Source: JBMYTN01 sp049604415 (lineage in GTDB: Bacteria; Pseudomonadota; Alphaproteobacteria; Rhodospirillales; Rhodospirillaceae). From it: 64,000 bases of DNA. The stretch lies in NCBI GenBank assembly GCA_049604415.1, contig JBMYTN010000010.1:1-64000 (forward strand), written 5' to 3'. Position numbers and translations under genes: made by a program. Of this stretch, positions 32,829-43,100 are shown in pieces. Position 1 is the stretch's first letter. The number at the start of each line of letters is the position of its first letter. The notes under the pieces were generated by a model, which did not search any database, had not been told where the DNA came from, and saw only the letters and a list, made by a program, of their open reading frames with translations.

Positions 32829-34772
32829 TTAAGATCCCGTTGCCAGATCCGCGTCGGACCCCGCCCCCACCGGATCCTCCTGCTGGGATCGCAACGGGAT
32901 CCGCTTGATCATTTCCAACACATTGCCCAGCCCGTCCGTCGGGGGACGGTAGCGCAAATGATCTGTCAGGCATTGCATAAAATGCGTTCCGAGCCCGCCA
33001 GGACGGATATCATCCAGATCCCGAGGGCATATGGTACTCGGATCTACCGTCGGTGCGAAGTCCCGTAGTCGAATACCAACGGCTGGAATGGGGGTTTTTT
33101 CCGGGGATTCGGTGTGATCAACCAGATCCAGCAGATAGACCGACAGGCGCATGCGCCCATTCCCGACCCCGCCATAGGCATGGCGCACCACATTTTGGCA
33201 GGCCTCATCGACGGCTAAAATGAGCTCTTCCACCCATTCGCGGCTGTCCACGACCTGATCCGCCCCTTCTACGTCGCTCCAATTGGATGGCTCCAGCAGG
33301 CTGCGGACCATGGCCCGGATGGCTTTTAAGCGGTCGGCTTTGGCTTGCAATGTCAGATTACAGACCAGTTCAGCCCCGGCATCCTGGGCAAATGCCTTGA
33401 AGGGATCAGAGCGTTTGGCCAAGGCGGTTTCCGCACAATCCGATCCCGGCGTGCTTGGAGTCGTCTCAATCTGTTGATTGGTCAGGACAGCGCCAGAGAG
33501 GATCAACAGGGTCAAGTCATCCCGGCGCTCCATGCCCCGGGTTTCCAGTTCATCGACCAAGCGGGTGATCTGCTCAGGTCCCGACAGACTGGCACCTTCT
33601 TGCAGGATCGTCATCAAATGCTCGGTTCCCAGCAGGGCGCCATCGGGGGTCCTGGCTTCCGTGATGCCATCAGTAAACAGATAGAGTGTGCCATCCCCAA
33701 GCGGGATCGCCAGTTCGGGAAAACCTTCCGGCCCGGCGATGGTTGGCAGAATCCCCAATGGCGGTGCCTCGGCTGGGAAGGAGGCGAAGCTGTGGTCCTG
33801 TGCTGAGAGCAGCAGCGGCGGTTCATGGCCCGCATTGGCCAACACCACGGTTTCCCGATCGCTTTCCACGCAACCGGCGACCATGGTGACAAACATGCCC
33901 CGGGCAGCGGTTTCGCACAGCTCCGCATTGATCACATCCAAGAGCCGACCGGGCGAGGCGCTGGTGCGGGCCAAAACCCGAAACAGGCTGGCGGTCTTGG
34001 CCATCATCAGGGCCGCATTCATGCCCTTGCCGGACACATCGCCGACGCAAAACCAGAGCCGCCCCATGGGGTCGACCAAGTGATCAAAAAAGTCGCCCGA
34101 CACATCCCGCGCGGGCAGATTGATGCCATGGATGGCGGCCTCGGGTGCTCCCAAAGCGGGCAGCAGGCCGCGTTGGATCTCTGCGGCCAATTCCACTTCC
34201 CGGGCTAGGCGCTCTTGCTCAAAGGCCGAGACGGTTAGGCGGCTGTTGGACAGGGCCAGAGCCGTGGAGGCAGCCAGCACCTCCAGCAATTTCAGGTCTT
34301 CCTCGTCAAACAGCCCGTCACCGGGTTGGTCCGCAAAGCCGGTCTTGTTGATCACCTCGATCGCCCCTAAGCGCTCATCGCGGACACTGAGCGGGGCGCA
34401 GAGGATGGAGCGGGTGGTGAATCCGGTCTTTTCGTCCACCTGAGCGCCAAAATCCGGGTCATTGGCCACATCGCGGACCGATTGGGCGGCATTTTCCGCC
34501 ACGGTGCGCCCGACAATGCCGGTTTCCGCAGGCAGACGCAGCCCCGTGATGTCCACAGGGCCGAAACAGGCCCGGCAGACCAGCTCGGTGGCATTGTTTT
34601 CGAGCAAAAACAGGGATGCGGCTTCGGCGCGGACATGTTTGGCCACTTGAGACAAGCCAACCGAGAGCGCATCGCTGTCATCCGGGTCCAGCGCGAAGAT
34701 CCGGGTCATATCCGCAACCAGGCCAAGCTGATCGAGGATCGAGCTGTGCAGCAGGGAGGCCGATGGGGACAC
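32829..34772 (-). CDS. GAF - SpoIIE phosphatase - anti-sigma kinase fusion
   Basis: A 647-residue cytoplasmic regulator. GAF at about 20-180 (ASLFLLENNATELVCRACFG, SILCAPLSVRDERLGAIEV). The SpoIIE/PP2C phosphatase lies at about 200-420, with ARDVSGDFFDHL, FCVGDVSGKGMNAALMMAK, LANAGHEPPLLL and DGITEAR carrying the metal aspartates. An RsbW-type HATPase_c_2 domain lies at about 470-630 (LILAVDEACQNVVRHAYGG and DDIRPGGLGTHFMQCL). One protein therefore holds both the phosphatase and the kinase for a STAS partner, encoded 71 nt downstream. GTG at 34772 is chosen for its GGAG 7 nt upstream; a longer start at 34847 is possible. Confidence 0.88.
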   Translation of the reverse strand: MSPSASLLHSSILDQLGLVADMTRIFALDPDDSDALSVGLSQVAKHVRAEAASLFLLENNATELVCRACFGPVDITGLRLPAETGIVGRTVAENAAQSVRDVANDPDFGAQVDEKTGFTTRSILCAPLSVRDERLGAIEVINKTGFADQPGDGLFDEEDLKLLEVLAASTALALSNSRLTVSAFEQERLAREVELAAEIQRGLLPALGAPEAAIHGINLPARDVSGDFFDHLVDPMGRLWFCVGDVSGKGMNAALMMAKTASLFRVLARTSASPGRLLDVINAELCETAARGMFVTMVAGCVESDRETVVLANAGHEPPLLLSAQDHSFASFPAEAPPLGILPTIAGPEGFPELAIPLGDGTLYLFTDGITEARTPDGALLGTEHLMTILQEGASLSGPEQITRLVDELETRGMERRDDLTLLILSGAVLTNQQIETTPSTPGSDCAETALAKRSDPFKAFAQDAGAELVCNLTLQAKADRLKAIRAMVRSLLEPSNWSDVEGADQVVDSREWVEELILAVDEACQNVVRHAYGGVGNGRMRLSVYLLDLVDHTESPEKTPIPAVGIRLRDFAPTVDPSTICPRDLDDIRPGGLGTHFMQCLTDHLRYRPPTDGLGNVLEMIKRIPLRSQQEDPVGAGSDADLATGS

Positions 34773-34866
34773 GCTGGGGCTCCGGTTCCGGATAGGGCAA
34801 CCGACAGCATGCCAGTTTTCCAAGCGCAAACAAAGCGCTCTCCACATTTGGGACTTCGGCAGGCTC

Positions 34867-36351
34867 TTAGGCTGCCTTCTCGCCCTTTGGTGCTGAGATG
34901 GTCGCCAGGGCAGCCAATGCGCGGTCTCGGGTGGCGCGATGCTCGACCATCGGGGCCGGATAGGTCTTGTCGAGGCGAACCCCGGCCTCAGACAAGGTCA
35001 AAAAGTCCGCTTCCCAGGGCTTATGGATATAACGGTCCGGCAGCGCGGTTAGTTCCGGCACCCAGCGCCGGACATAAGCCCCTTGGGGGTCAAATTTTTC
35101 CCCTTGCAGCACGGGATTGAAGATCCGGAAATAGGGGGCTGCATCGGCCCCACAGCCCGCAACCCATTGCCAACTGGCGGTATTGTTGGCTGGGCAGGCG
35201 TCTACCAGCGTGTCCCAGAACCAAGCCTCGCCCGCTTGCCAGGGGATCAGCAGGTTTTTCACCAGGAAAGAGGCGACGATCATCCGAACGCGATTGTGCA
35301 TCCAGCCTGTGGACCAGAGCTCGCGCATGCCCGCATCGACAATGGGGTAGCCGGTTTGGCCCCGTTGCCAGCGGGATAGACCCTCTGGATCTTCCCGCCA
35401 GGGGAAGGCGGCAAATTGCGCCCGAATGGGCTGGGTGGCCATTTCTGGACTTTGAGCCAGCAAATGATGGCTGAACTCCCGCCAAGCCACTTCACTGAGG
35501 AAGGTTTCCAGGTCCTGGCTGGGCGGCTGATTGATCGCGGCGGTCCAGATCTGGCGCGGGCTAATTTCGCCAAATCGCAAATGCGGCGACAATCGCGATG
35601 TCGCCTCCAGATCCGGTCGATTGCGCTGCTCCTTATAGCCCTGAACCGGTCCGTCCAGAAATTGGTGCAACCGCGCCATGGCCCCTTGCTCGCCCGGGTT
35701 CCAGCTGTCGCGCAAGCCACCCGCCCAATCGGGTTTTGTCGGTAGCAATCCCCACGCTTCCAAGGCCTCGCTGGCTGGGATTTGATCTTCGGCCAAGGAC
35801 GGGATCTTGTCGGGGGCCGGTTTGACCGGGCCGGGATCCAAGGTGGCGCGCAATGTTTTCCAGAACGGTGTGAAGACTTTGAACGGCGTGCCGGATTTGG
35901 TGCGCAGGCTGTCCGGACGATGCAATAAAGTGCCGTTGAAGCGATGCACGCCAATGCCTTGGGCACTTAGGGTCTGATACAGGCTCAGATCCCGCGCCGT
36001 TTCCGCTCCTGGTCCGATGGGCTGATTGAGATAGAGCGCTGAAGCGCCGGTCTCTGTGATCAAAGTGGGCAGGAGCTGCGCCGGATCCCCTCGGCGCAGG
36101 ATCAAGTGACCACCGCGTTGCACCAAGTCCTGTTCGAGGGCGGTCAGGCTGTGATGGAGCCACCACAGGCTGGCCCCGCCGAGTGCCCGGGCCTCGGACT
36201 GGTCCAACAGATAGCAACAGAGGAGTGGACGGTTGGAGTGTGCTGCGGCCTCGAGGGCAGCGCAAAGGGCCGGATTGTCTGCCAGGCGCAAATCACGCCG
36301 AAACCACATCAGGATTGGCGCGTTCGGCCGCAGGGGCAGTGTTCCGGCCAT
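34867..36351 (-). CDS. phrB: deoxyribodipyrimidine photolyase, class I
   Basis: A 494-residue CPD photolyase. The N-terminal antenna domain begins ILMWFRRDLRLADNPAL. The FAD domain contains TSRLSPHLRFGEISPRQIW, WREFSHHLLAQSP, GYPIVDAGMRELWSTGWMHN and NNTASWQWVAGCGADAAPYF. Tryptophans expected for the electron chain are present in PWRED, STGWMHN and SWQWV. It repairs cyclobutane pyrimidine dimers with light. The gene stands alone between the SpoIIE-fusion gene and a secreted protein gene. Confidence 0.95.
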   Translation of the reverse strand: MAGTLPLRPNAPILMWFRRDLRLADNPALCAALEAAAHSNRPLLCCYLLDQSEARALGGASLWWLHHSLTALEQDLVQRGGHLILRRGDPAQLLPTLITETGASALYLNQPIGPGAETARDLSLYQTLSAQGIGVHRFNGTLLHRPDSLRTKSGTPFKVFTPFWKTLRATLDPGPVKPAPDKIPSLAEDQIPASEALEAWGLLPTKPDWAGGLRDSWNPGEQGAMARLHQFLDGPVQGYKEQRNRPDLEATSRLSPHLRFGEISPRQIWTAAINQPPSQDLETFLSEVAWREFSHHLLAQSPEMATQPIRAQFAAFPWREDPEGLSRWQRGQTGYPIVDAGMRELWSTGWMHNRVRMIVASFLVKNLLIPWQAGEAWFWDTLVDACPANNTASWQWVAGCGADAAPYFRIFNPVLQGEKFDPQGAYVRRWVPELTALPDRYIHKPWEADFLTLSEAGVRLDKTYPAPMVEHRATRDRALAALATISAPKGEKAA

Positions 36352-36419
36352 GATGCCGTCTCCTTTGATGTGAAGTGCTTTTGTCCTTTAACTCCCTACG
36401 CGCCTGTCTGGATCCCGGA

Positions 36420-37019
36420 TCATTGCACCCGCAGGCTTTCCAGCATGCCCCGGGCGAGCGAGACTCCGCCATCGAAGCGTTGCTCGGTGGTGGAAAAGAT
36501 CCAGATATGGGCGACGGGGAGATCGGTGCGGGGGATGGCGACCAGCCATTGTCGGGCCACCTGGCCGTCGCGCCGGGCGAGGCGGACCACCACTTGCAGA
36601 CCGTCCTGGGCCGGTCCGTCCTCCACCCACAGGAACGGGGCTTCGCGCAGGATCTCATACTCCCCACCCCGCGCCCCGACAGCGCTGAGATAGGTTGCGA
36701 CCAGCGCTGCTGTGCCTTCGGCGCCACTTTGGCCTTCCGGGAAGCGTTGATTGGTCAAGGTAATGGTGCTGGCCCCATCCGGTCCGGTGGAGGCTCCGGT
36801 CAGCAACAGGGTATGGCCGTCAACCCGCGTGGTGGTCCAGGTTGGCGGGGCCAGCATGCGCAAGCCGAGCCGGTCCGTTTGAACCTCGATCCAATCGGCT
36901 GTTTGGGCCAGAGCCGGGACTTGCGAGGTCATGGCCCAACTAAGGACCATGATCAGGGCGAGGCAAAGTGTCTTGAAAGGCTGGGGCCAGATCTGTTGGC
37001 AAGGGGCGGTGCGGGGCAT
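36420..37019 (-). CDS. secreted protein of unknown function
   Basis: A 199-residue protein with an N-terminal signal (about residues 15-39, LALIMVLSWAMTSQVPALAQ). The mature part starts ADWIEVQTDRLGLRMLAPPTW and carries alternating beta segments ending FDGGVSLARGMLESLRVQ, an outline like PsbP/DcrB-type folds. No catalytic motif is seen. It lies 68 nt upstream of the photolyase gene on the same strand and could be cotranscribed, without a clear functional link. Confidence 0.65.
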   Translation of the reverse strand: MPRTAPCQQIWPQPFKTLCLALIMVLSWAMTSQVPALAQTADWIEVQTDRLGLRMLAPPTWTTTRVDGHTLLLTGASTGPDGASTITLTNQRFPEGQSGAEGTAALVATYLSAVGARGGEYEILREAPFLWVEDGPAQDGLQVVVRLARRDGQVARQWLVAIPRTDLPVAHIWIFSTTEQRFDGGVSLARGMLESLRVQ

Positions 37020-37179
37020 GGCAAAGCTCTCGACGGAAAAAGGGCGGCAACTCTAAACAGTTCCGTTGTGTCCCTGCATGCCGTATATGGGGCCGGTCCG
37101 CAAGCAGGCCGCTGCCTGTGGCGACCTGTTACGGCGGACCAGAGAAAACAACAAAACGATTTGTGGTGAGGGTCAGCAG

Positions 37180-38130
37180 ATGGCGGGTCAAGCGCCAAAC
37201 ACCGGGACCGGAGGCGATGTGCCTTCCTGGGTTCCCTCAGCTCATTTGCTGCTTCTGACCAATATGGTGTTCTGGGCCACCAATGCGATTGTCGGCAAGG
37301 TGGCTGCGGAAGATGGCATCGAGCCGGTGGTGCTGGCCATCCTGCGCTGGGGCATCGCCATTTGTTTGCTGCTGCCCTTCACTTGGCGGGTGTTGTGGTC
37401 CTATCGGGAGGATATCTGGCGCCGCAAAGGGCCGCTCTTCCTTCAGGGCTTCCTCTCGGTCGGCTGCTACAACACCCTGCTTTATGGCGCCCTGCACAAC
37501 ACCACGGCCATTAACGCCACCTTGGTCGGCTCGACCATGCCAGCCATCACCTTGTTGCTGGCGTTTCTGTTCGTCGGGGAGACGGCCACCCCGCGCAAGC
37601 TGGCTGGCATGGCTTTAACGGTCATTGGGGTGGTGTTGGTCATTTCCCATGGTGATTTGGATGTGTTGCTCAGCCTGTCCTTTGGCCGCGGCGAACTTCT
37701 GATGCTGATCGCCACATTATGTTGGGGCGGGTTCTCCGTCTCCCTACGCCGTTGGCCGCCGGGCCTGCCGCCGCTGGCTTTTTTGAGTGTCCAAACCATA
37801 GGCGGTTTGGTGGTCCTGATCCCCCTGTTCATTGGTGGTCTGGCCATGGGCATGACCGTGCCGATGACGCCCAATATGTTGTGGATCGCGCCTTATGTGG
37901 CGCTGATCCCGTCCATCGGCGCGTTTATTCTCTGGAACCAAGGGGTAAAGATGCTCGGTGCCGGGATGGCCTCGATCTATGTCAATTTGATCCCGGTCTT
38001 TACGGCTCTATTGGCCGTGCCGCTGCTGGGGGAACAGGTCGCATGGTATCACTTGGCCGGTCTGATGTTTTGCACCAGCGGTGTGGTGCTGGCCGCATGG
38101 TCAAACCGGCTCGGCAAGCCGACGGGCTAG
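37180..38130 (+). CDS. EamA/DMT-family transporter
   Basis: A 316-residue inner-membrane protein with ten predicted helices in two EamA repeats (about 25-155 and 165-305). Typical segments are NMVFWATNAIVGKVA, LVGSTMPAITLLLAFLFVGE at the end of repeat one, and MASIYVNLIPVFTALLAVPL near the end of repeat two. GAGGG lies 9 nt before the chosen ATG. The substrate is unknown; amino acids or metabolite export are usual for the family. Confidence 0.9.
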   Translation: MAGQAPNTGTGGDVPSWVPSAHLLLLTNMVFWATNAIVGKVAAEDGIEPVVLAILRWGIAICLLLPFTWRVLWSYREDIWRRKGPLFLQGFLSVGCYNTLLYGALHNTTAINATLVGSTMPAITLLLAFLFVGETATPRKLAGMALTVIGVVLVISHGDLDVLLSLSFGRGELLMLIATLCWGGFSVSLRRWPPGLPPLAFLSVQTIGGLVVLIPLFIGGLAMGMTVPMTPNMLWIAPYVALIPSIGAFILWNQGVKMLGAGMASIYVNLIPVFTALLAVPLLGEQVAWYHLAGLMFCTSGVVLAAWSNRLGKPTG

Positions 38131-38154
38131 AGCCCTGTTCGATCTCGTCAGGCT

Positions 38155-38787
38155 CTAGGGTTGGGTGACCGACAAGGGGCGGGCGTCCTGATGATCGTGA
38201 TAGGCCAGCAAGCTGCCCACCAGCGCCGTCCGGTCAAATTCGGCTTCGAATTCAGCGATTTCCCGGGACAAGGCAAAAGACACATTGGTGATCACCAAGC
38301 CCCGATCATGGGCAGACACCACCGGGTGATCGGGCAGGGCTTCAAAAATCGTCCGACCGGAGCTTTTGGCCAGATCCGGCAGGCTGTTTTGCCCTGGCAA
38401 GCGGGGGCGCAAGGCCGCGATCTCATCTGCAGGCAAACCTGCGGTTCCGGCAATGGCCAGGAAGGGAGTCTCCAAGTCCGCACCCATCTCTGGTCGCTGT
38501 CCCACCGGGGCCCGCAAGGCGGCGGTCGGGGCATATTTCGCGGCACAGAGGCTGCGATACACCAACAGGCACAGATCGCGCAGCATGGTCGCGTGGGAGA
38601 CATCGCGCAGACGCGCCACAGCCTTGGCAAAGGCCGGGTCCCGCATCAAACCCGCCCAATGACGTCCAGCCCGCGTCCGGCAATAATCCCACGCACAGCG
38701 TTGCGCAGCGCGTTCACTGCCAATTTTCAGGTGATGGGCCAAACGGTCCAGGCTGAGGGCGGCGGGGGGCGGGGAAGCGGCGAACAT
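38155..38787 (-). CDS. uncharacterised cytoplasmic protein
   Basis: A 210-residue protein with no recognised domain, signal peptide or membrane helix. It is Ala/Leu/Arg-rich and probably mostly helical (SERAAQRCAWDYCRTRAGRH, DPAFAKAVARLRDVSHATML). The C-terminal half contains FALSREIAEFEAEFDRTALV. It is convergent with the EamA gene, 24 nt away. Codon bias resembles the neighbours, which supports a real gene. Confidence 0.55.
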   Translation of the reverse strand: MFAASPPPAALSLDRLAHHLKIGSERAAQRCAWDYCRTRAGRHWAGLMRDPAFAKAVARLRDVSHATMLRDLCLLVYRSLCAAKYAPTAALRAPVGQRPEMGADLETPFLAIAGTAGLPADEIAALRPRLPGQNSLPDLAKSSGRTIFEALPDHPVVSAHDRGLVITNVSFALSREIAEFEAEFDRTALVGSLLAYHDHQDARPLSVTQP

Positions 38788-39450
38788 CGGGGGGATAAAG
38801 TCCTGTGTCTTTCTGGGCAGTTGAACAAGGGGCGCGGTTGGTTAGATCATTGGCTGCACTCACAGAGTCGCAGAACTGTAACAATACAAGATGTCGCGCT
38901 ACAAATCCAGTGGTTGTGTGCGACCTTGCCCAGTTCTCGTCTATGAGAGGCCTCTCCTCTTCAACTGGAGATCGAGCCGCCCCGGCGCAAGTGGCAATCG
39001 ACGTGTGGTCTATCGGGTTTTCGGTGCTGTGGTTGCGCGGCGGGCGCTTTTGAGATGCCTGTGTTGATTGAGCTTCCCAGCAGACCGCTCAACCAATTGA
39101 AAAACCAAGCAAAATAGTGCGATTAAAAGCGAGTCGCAGGAAATTCTTTGGCGGCGGCCCGTTTTCCCGACAAACCGACCAACGGGTATAGGCTTAACAG
39201 GTTGAAAGGCTGTAACAATTGCCGGGACGTCTATTAAGTCCGCATCATTGCTTGCTTTTTTTCAGGCGGCTTGGTACCACCATGGTCATATGAGGGGAAG
39301 GTGGTTCGGAGGAAACGCTGTCCTGGGGAGGCTGCGGGTCCTTATGGGGAACGGATCACCGGAATAGGGAGGGCCGGATCCAGAGACGGATCCGGCCTGA
39401 GTTGTTTCTGAGCCCCAGAAGCGGGGTTGATCAGGAAAGAGACCGCGCTC
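38788..39450. other. 663-base intergenic region
   Basis: No convincing gene is seen. It should hold the promoter of the minus-strand gene ending at 38787 and the 3' region of the Sel1 gene. The middle (39050-39260) is locally AT-richer. A perfect hairpin lies at 39372-39397. Confidence 0.6.
39372..39397 (-). terminator. hairpin behind Sel1 gene
   Basis: A perfect 10-bp stem GGCCGGATCC/GGATCCGGCC (39372-39381 with 39388-39397) with loop AGAGAC (plus strand) lies 53 bases downstream of the Sel1 gene stop. The minus-strand tail is not T-rich, so termination is likely but not certain. Confidence 0.5.
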
Positions 39451-40068
39451 TCAATAGAAATACGGATTGTATTTCCAGTTATCCGCATCCGGCGTGACCG
39501 CATCCAAATCATAATCGGCTTGACGCAGGGCCTCAGCAGAGCTGTCGCCAGCTTCAGCGGCGCGATCAATCATCTCGCGCCCCAAAGCAGGATTTTTCGG
39601 CACGCCCCGGCCACGCAGCAGATCCAGACCATAGTTGAAGGTGCCGATATGATCACCGGTCTCCATGGCGCGGCGGTCCCAATCGGCTGCGGCATCGGGG
39701 TTTTCCGGGCCGCCAAACCCATTGTCCTCTAGCCAGGCCATCCAGGTCATCGACTTGGCATCGCCCCGTTCCGCCAGAACGCTGAAGATCCGGCGCGCGG
39801 TAACATAGTCCCCGGACTTGGCCGCGAAATAGCCATAGAGCGAGGCCAGCGGATGGAACTCTCCGCGTTCCAGCCGATCGATCATATGGGTCAGGCTTAA
39901 TTCCTCGGGATTGAGAATGCCATGATCCAGCGCGCTGTGATCGAGCATCGCAGCCTTGAACCCCGGCGCATGGGGTTCAGCGGCCTGGGTTGGCAGCGCC
40001 GGGCCGAGCGATAGGGCCACAAGCGCGCCCATAGCGGCGGACTTTAGAAACAGGGTGCGACGGGACAT
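39451..40068 (-). CDS. exported Sel1-repeat-like protein
   Basis: A 205-residue exported protein. The N-terminus MSRRTLFLKSAAMGALVALS has twin arginines followed by a hydrophobic stretch, so Sec or Tat export is possible; cleavage is probably after TQAA. The mature part contains TPR/Sel1-type helical repeats (YVTARRIFSVLAERGDAKSM, GTFNYGLDLLRGRGVPKNPA). It ends DNWKYNPYFY, an aromatic tail. Sel1 repeats mediate protein contacts; no enzyme motif is seen. Confidence 0.75.
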   Translation of the reverse strand: MSRRTLFLKSAAMGALVALSLGPALPTQAAEPHAPGFKAAMLDHSALDHGILNPEELSLTHMIDRLERGEFHPLASLYGYFAAKSGDYVTARRIFSVLAERGDAKSMTWMAWLEDNGFGGPENPDAAADWDRRAMETGDHIGTFNYGLDLLRGRGVPKNPALGREMIDRAAEAGDSSAEALRQADYDLDAVTPDADNWKYNPYFY

Positions 40069-40194
40069 GATGGACCTCCCAAGAGATGTGCAGCCTCCAT
40101 CATAGCGGTTTGTGCAGGCCGGACGACCTGGACATTGGTAGCAGCCAAAAGCTGAAATTTCGGCAGATGACTCAGACCCTGTCAGGACTCTAGA

Positions 40195-43100
40195 TCAGGC
40201 CATGACAATGGACGGAGGGTCATTGGGGCGTTGAGTCTCGCGCACCAGTGCGGTGAAGGCCTCGGCGGTGATCGGGCGGGAGAGCAAATAGCCCTGCCCC
40301 GTGGTGCAGCGATGGTCCTTCAGGAAGTCCAGATGCGGGCTCTGCTCGATGCCCTCAGCCACCGTTTCTAGGTCAAAATCTTCCGCGAGCCTGAGGATGG
40401 TTTTGACCAGCCTCTGATCTTCCGGGTCCACATGCAGATCGCGGACAAAGGATTGGTCGATCTTCAGCACATCGACGGGCAGGCGCTTTAAATAGGACAG
40501 GGAGGAATAGCCGGTGCCGAAATCGTCGATGGCGATGCGGATGCCATGACTGCGCAAGGCCTTCAGGGCCGCAGGCACACGCCCATCGTCTTGCAGCAAA
40601 ATGCCTTCGGTGATTTCCAGTTCCAACATGTGCGGCTCCAGGCCAGACAGAGCCAGGACCCGGCGCACCGTGTTGATCATCTTCTGGCCGAGCAATTGGG
40701 CCGGGGAAACGTTGACGGCGATCTGGAACCGTCCCAACCCCTGATCATCGAGGGATTTGGCAAAGCGGGTGGCCTGTTCCAGAATGCGTTCGCCCAGGGC
40801 GATGATCACGCCACTCTTTTCCGCTAAGGGGATGAACTCGCCGGGGCCAATCGGACCAAGATCCGGGTGGGTCCAACGGACCAGGGCTTCCATGCCCATG
40901 ATCTTGTTGGTCTGGAGATCATATTTCGGCTGGTAGAGCACCGTGAACGCATTGGCATCCACTGCGCTTGGCAGGTCGGCCCGGATGGTGGAGCGCCGTT
41001 GCGCTGCACTGCCCAGTTCGGCGTCAAACACCCGCAAACCAGGGCCAGAGCGCGCGGCGATCATTGCCCGTTCGGCGTTGAGCATCACGTCATGGGGGGT
41101 CTCACCATGGTCCGGACCAATGGCCAAGCCGATGGCCGGGTGGATCTCGACACTTAAGGCGCCAAGCTCCATCGGCTCGGCCATCAACACATTCAAAGTC
41201 CACCCCAAGCGCTTGGCGCTGTCCTGGCTGGAGGCCGAACGGACCAGCAAAACAAACTCGTCGCCCCCTAACCGGAAGGCCATGTCATTGGGGCGCAGTA
41301 GAGAGCGCAGACGCTCGGCAATGGTGATCAGGATCTGATCGCCGATGGCATGGCCAAAGGTTTCGTTGGATTCCTTAAAGCCAATCAGATTAAGGAAGGC
41401 GATGGTATAGGATCCGGCCTGATCGCTGGGCAGTTTGGACAAGGTGTCATCAAAAAAGCGCCGATTGGGCAGCGCTGTCAGGGGGTCGTGATTGGCCATA
41501 TGGGCCAAGCGGTCGCGGATGCGGTGGTCTTCGCTGACGTCATTCATGCTGATGGTGTAGCCACCATCGGGCAAACGGGCGCGGCGAATATCGATGACCG
41601 CACCGGAGGGCCGTTTGATTTCTTCCCGATCCGGAATTGTACCGTCCCGGAATTGCGCGATGCGCTGTTGCATCGTTTCGGGCGTTTCCTCGCCGGTGCC
41701 GCGCAGTTCCCCATAGAGGTCCAGCAAGGTTCGCCCCGGGGTGACTTGTTCAGCGGTAAAGCCGAGCACGGCCTCGCAGCGGCTGTTGGCGGTGACCAGC
41801 AGCAAGTCTTTGTTGAAGACGAAGATTGCTTGATCCAGCACCGAAAACACCGAACTCTGCACCGCGTTCAGGCGGGACAATGCCTCTTCCCGACGCTTCA
41901 TTCGGGAGACATCGGTGGACATCAGCACCCATTCCCGCATCCGGGTTTTCTTGATCCGGACCATGACCCAGCGACCGTCAGGCAATTGCCGTTCGGCGGT
42001 GCCTTCCCCAGAGCCAAGCAGCTCTTCGGATAGAGGTTTTTCGACCCGCGCATCATCACCGGAGTCAAGCAGATCGACGATTTCACTCAAGGTGGGATCG
42101 TCATTTGCGCCAGGGGTGTCCCCATCCCGGGCGGCGTGATAGCTGTGGATCAGGATCTCCGCTGAGTGGTTGGACAGGACCAGCCGACCATCCTCATCAA
42201 ACAAAGCAAACCCTTCCGGAAGGGCTGACACCGCATCTTCCAGACGCTCATGGGCCGATCCGGCTTTGTCCAGGGCGGTTTGCAACGTAATCGCTGTGCG
42301 CCGGAAGATCAAGCCGAGGGAGGCGGCCAGCACTGCAGCCAAAATGGCCAAGGCGATCAGGCCATAGGTGGCCATGTTTTGATCGTCTTGGATCTTGGCC
42401 ACTTTGACCTGCATGTCCTCCCGGGCGTCGGCGGTCAAATCGATGGTCAACTGGTCCATATGCTGGGACAGGGTCGCCAGGCGATCCAGTCGGACCCGAG
42501 TTGCCTGGCGAATGGACTTAAAGGCCGCCAGAGAGGCCGGTAGTCCTTGCGCCGAAGACAGCAAGGTTTTGACCCGCGCCAACACACCAGCCAGAGCCGG
42601 GGGCATGTCGGCGGCGATGTCGACATCGACATTTCTTAGATGCCCATCCAATTGGGTGGCCAGCCCGTCGAAGCTTTCATCATTGCCGATCCGGCTCATC
42701 TGGATGGCGGTGAGAAAGACTTGGTCCAGCCGCCGTTTCAGCCGCTCTGGGATGACGCCGCTACGATCCAGCTCCAGGGCCAGGGCGAGCTCCTGTTCCG
42801 CCACATGGATTTGTTCCAAAGTGGCGTTGATGGTCGACAGCAAAGAAAGTTTCCGCCGCCCATCCCCAACCATGTCCCGGGCTTCTTGGGCCATCACCTC
42901 GGCGACTTGGCCAATGGCGGCAAAGTCGGTTTCGCTCTGGCCGACGACGCTGAGATTCGTAATCGCTTGGCGGGTGCGTTCCTCAGCCAGTTCCAGCTCA
43001 CCTAGCACCAAGGACAGGTTCTGGACCGATTCGGCCATCACCACCCGGGGGGTGGTGATGATCAAGGTTTGGGTGGCAGAGGCAATGCTGGCCACCGCGC

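Noticed and set aside
38805..39053. Possible 82-codon gene on the plus strand in the intergenic region
   Set aside because: No ribosome site, no family resemblance and atypical composition.
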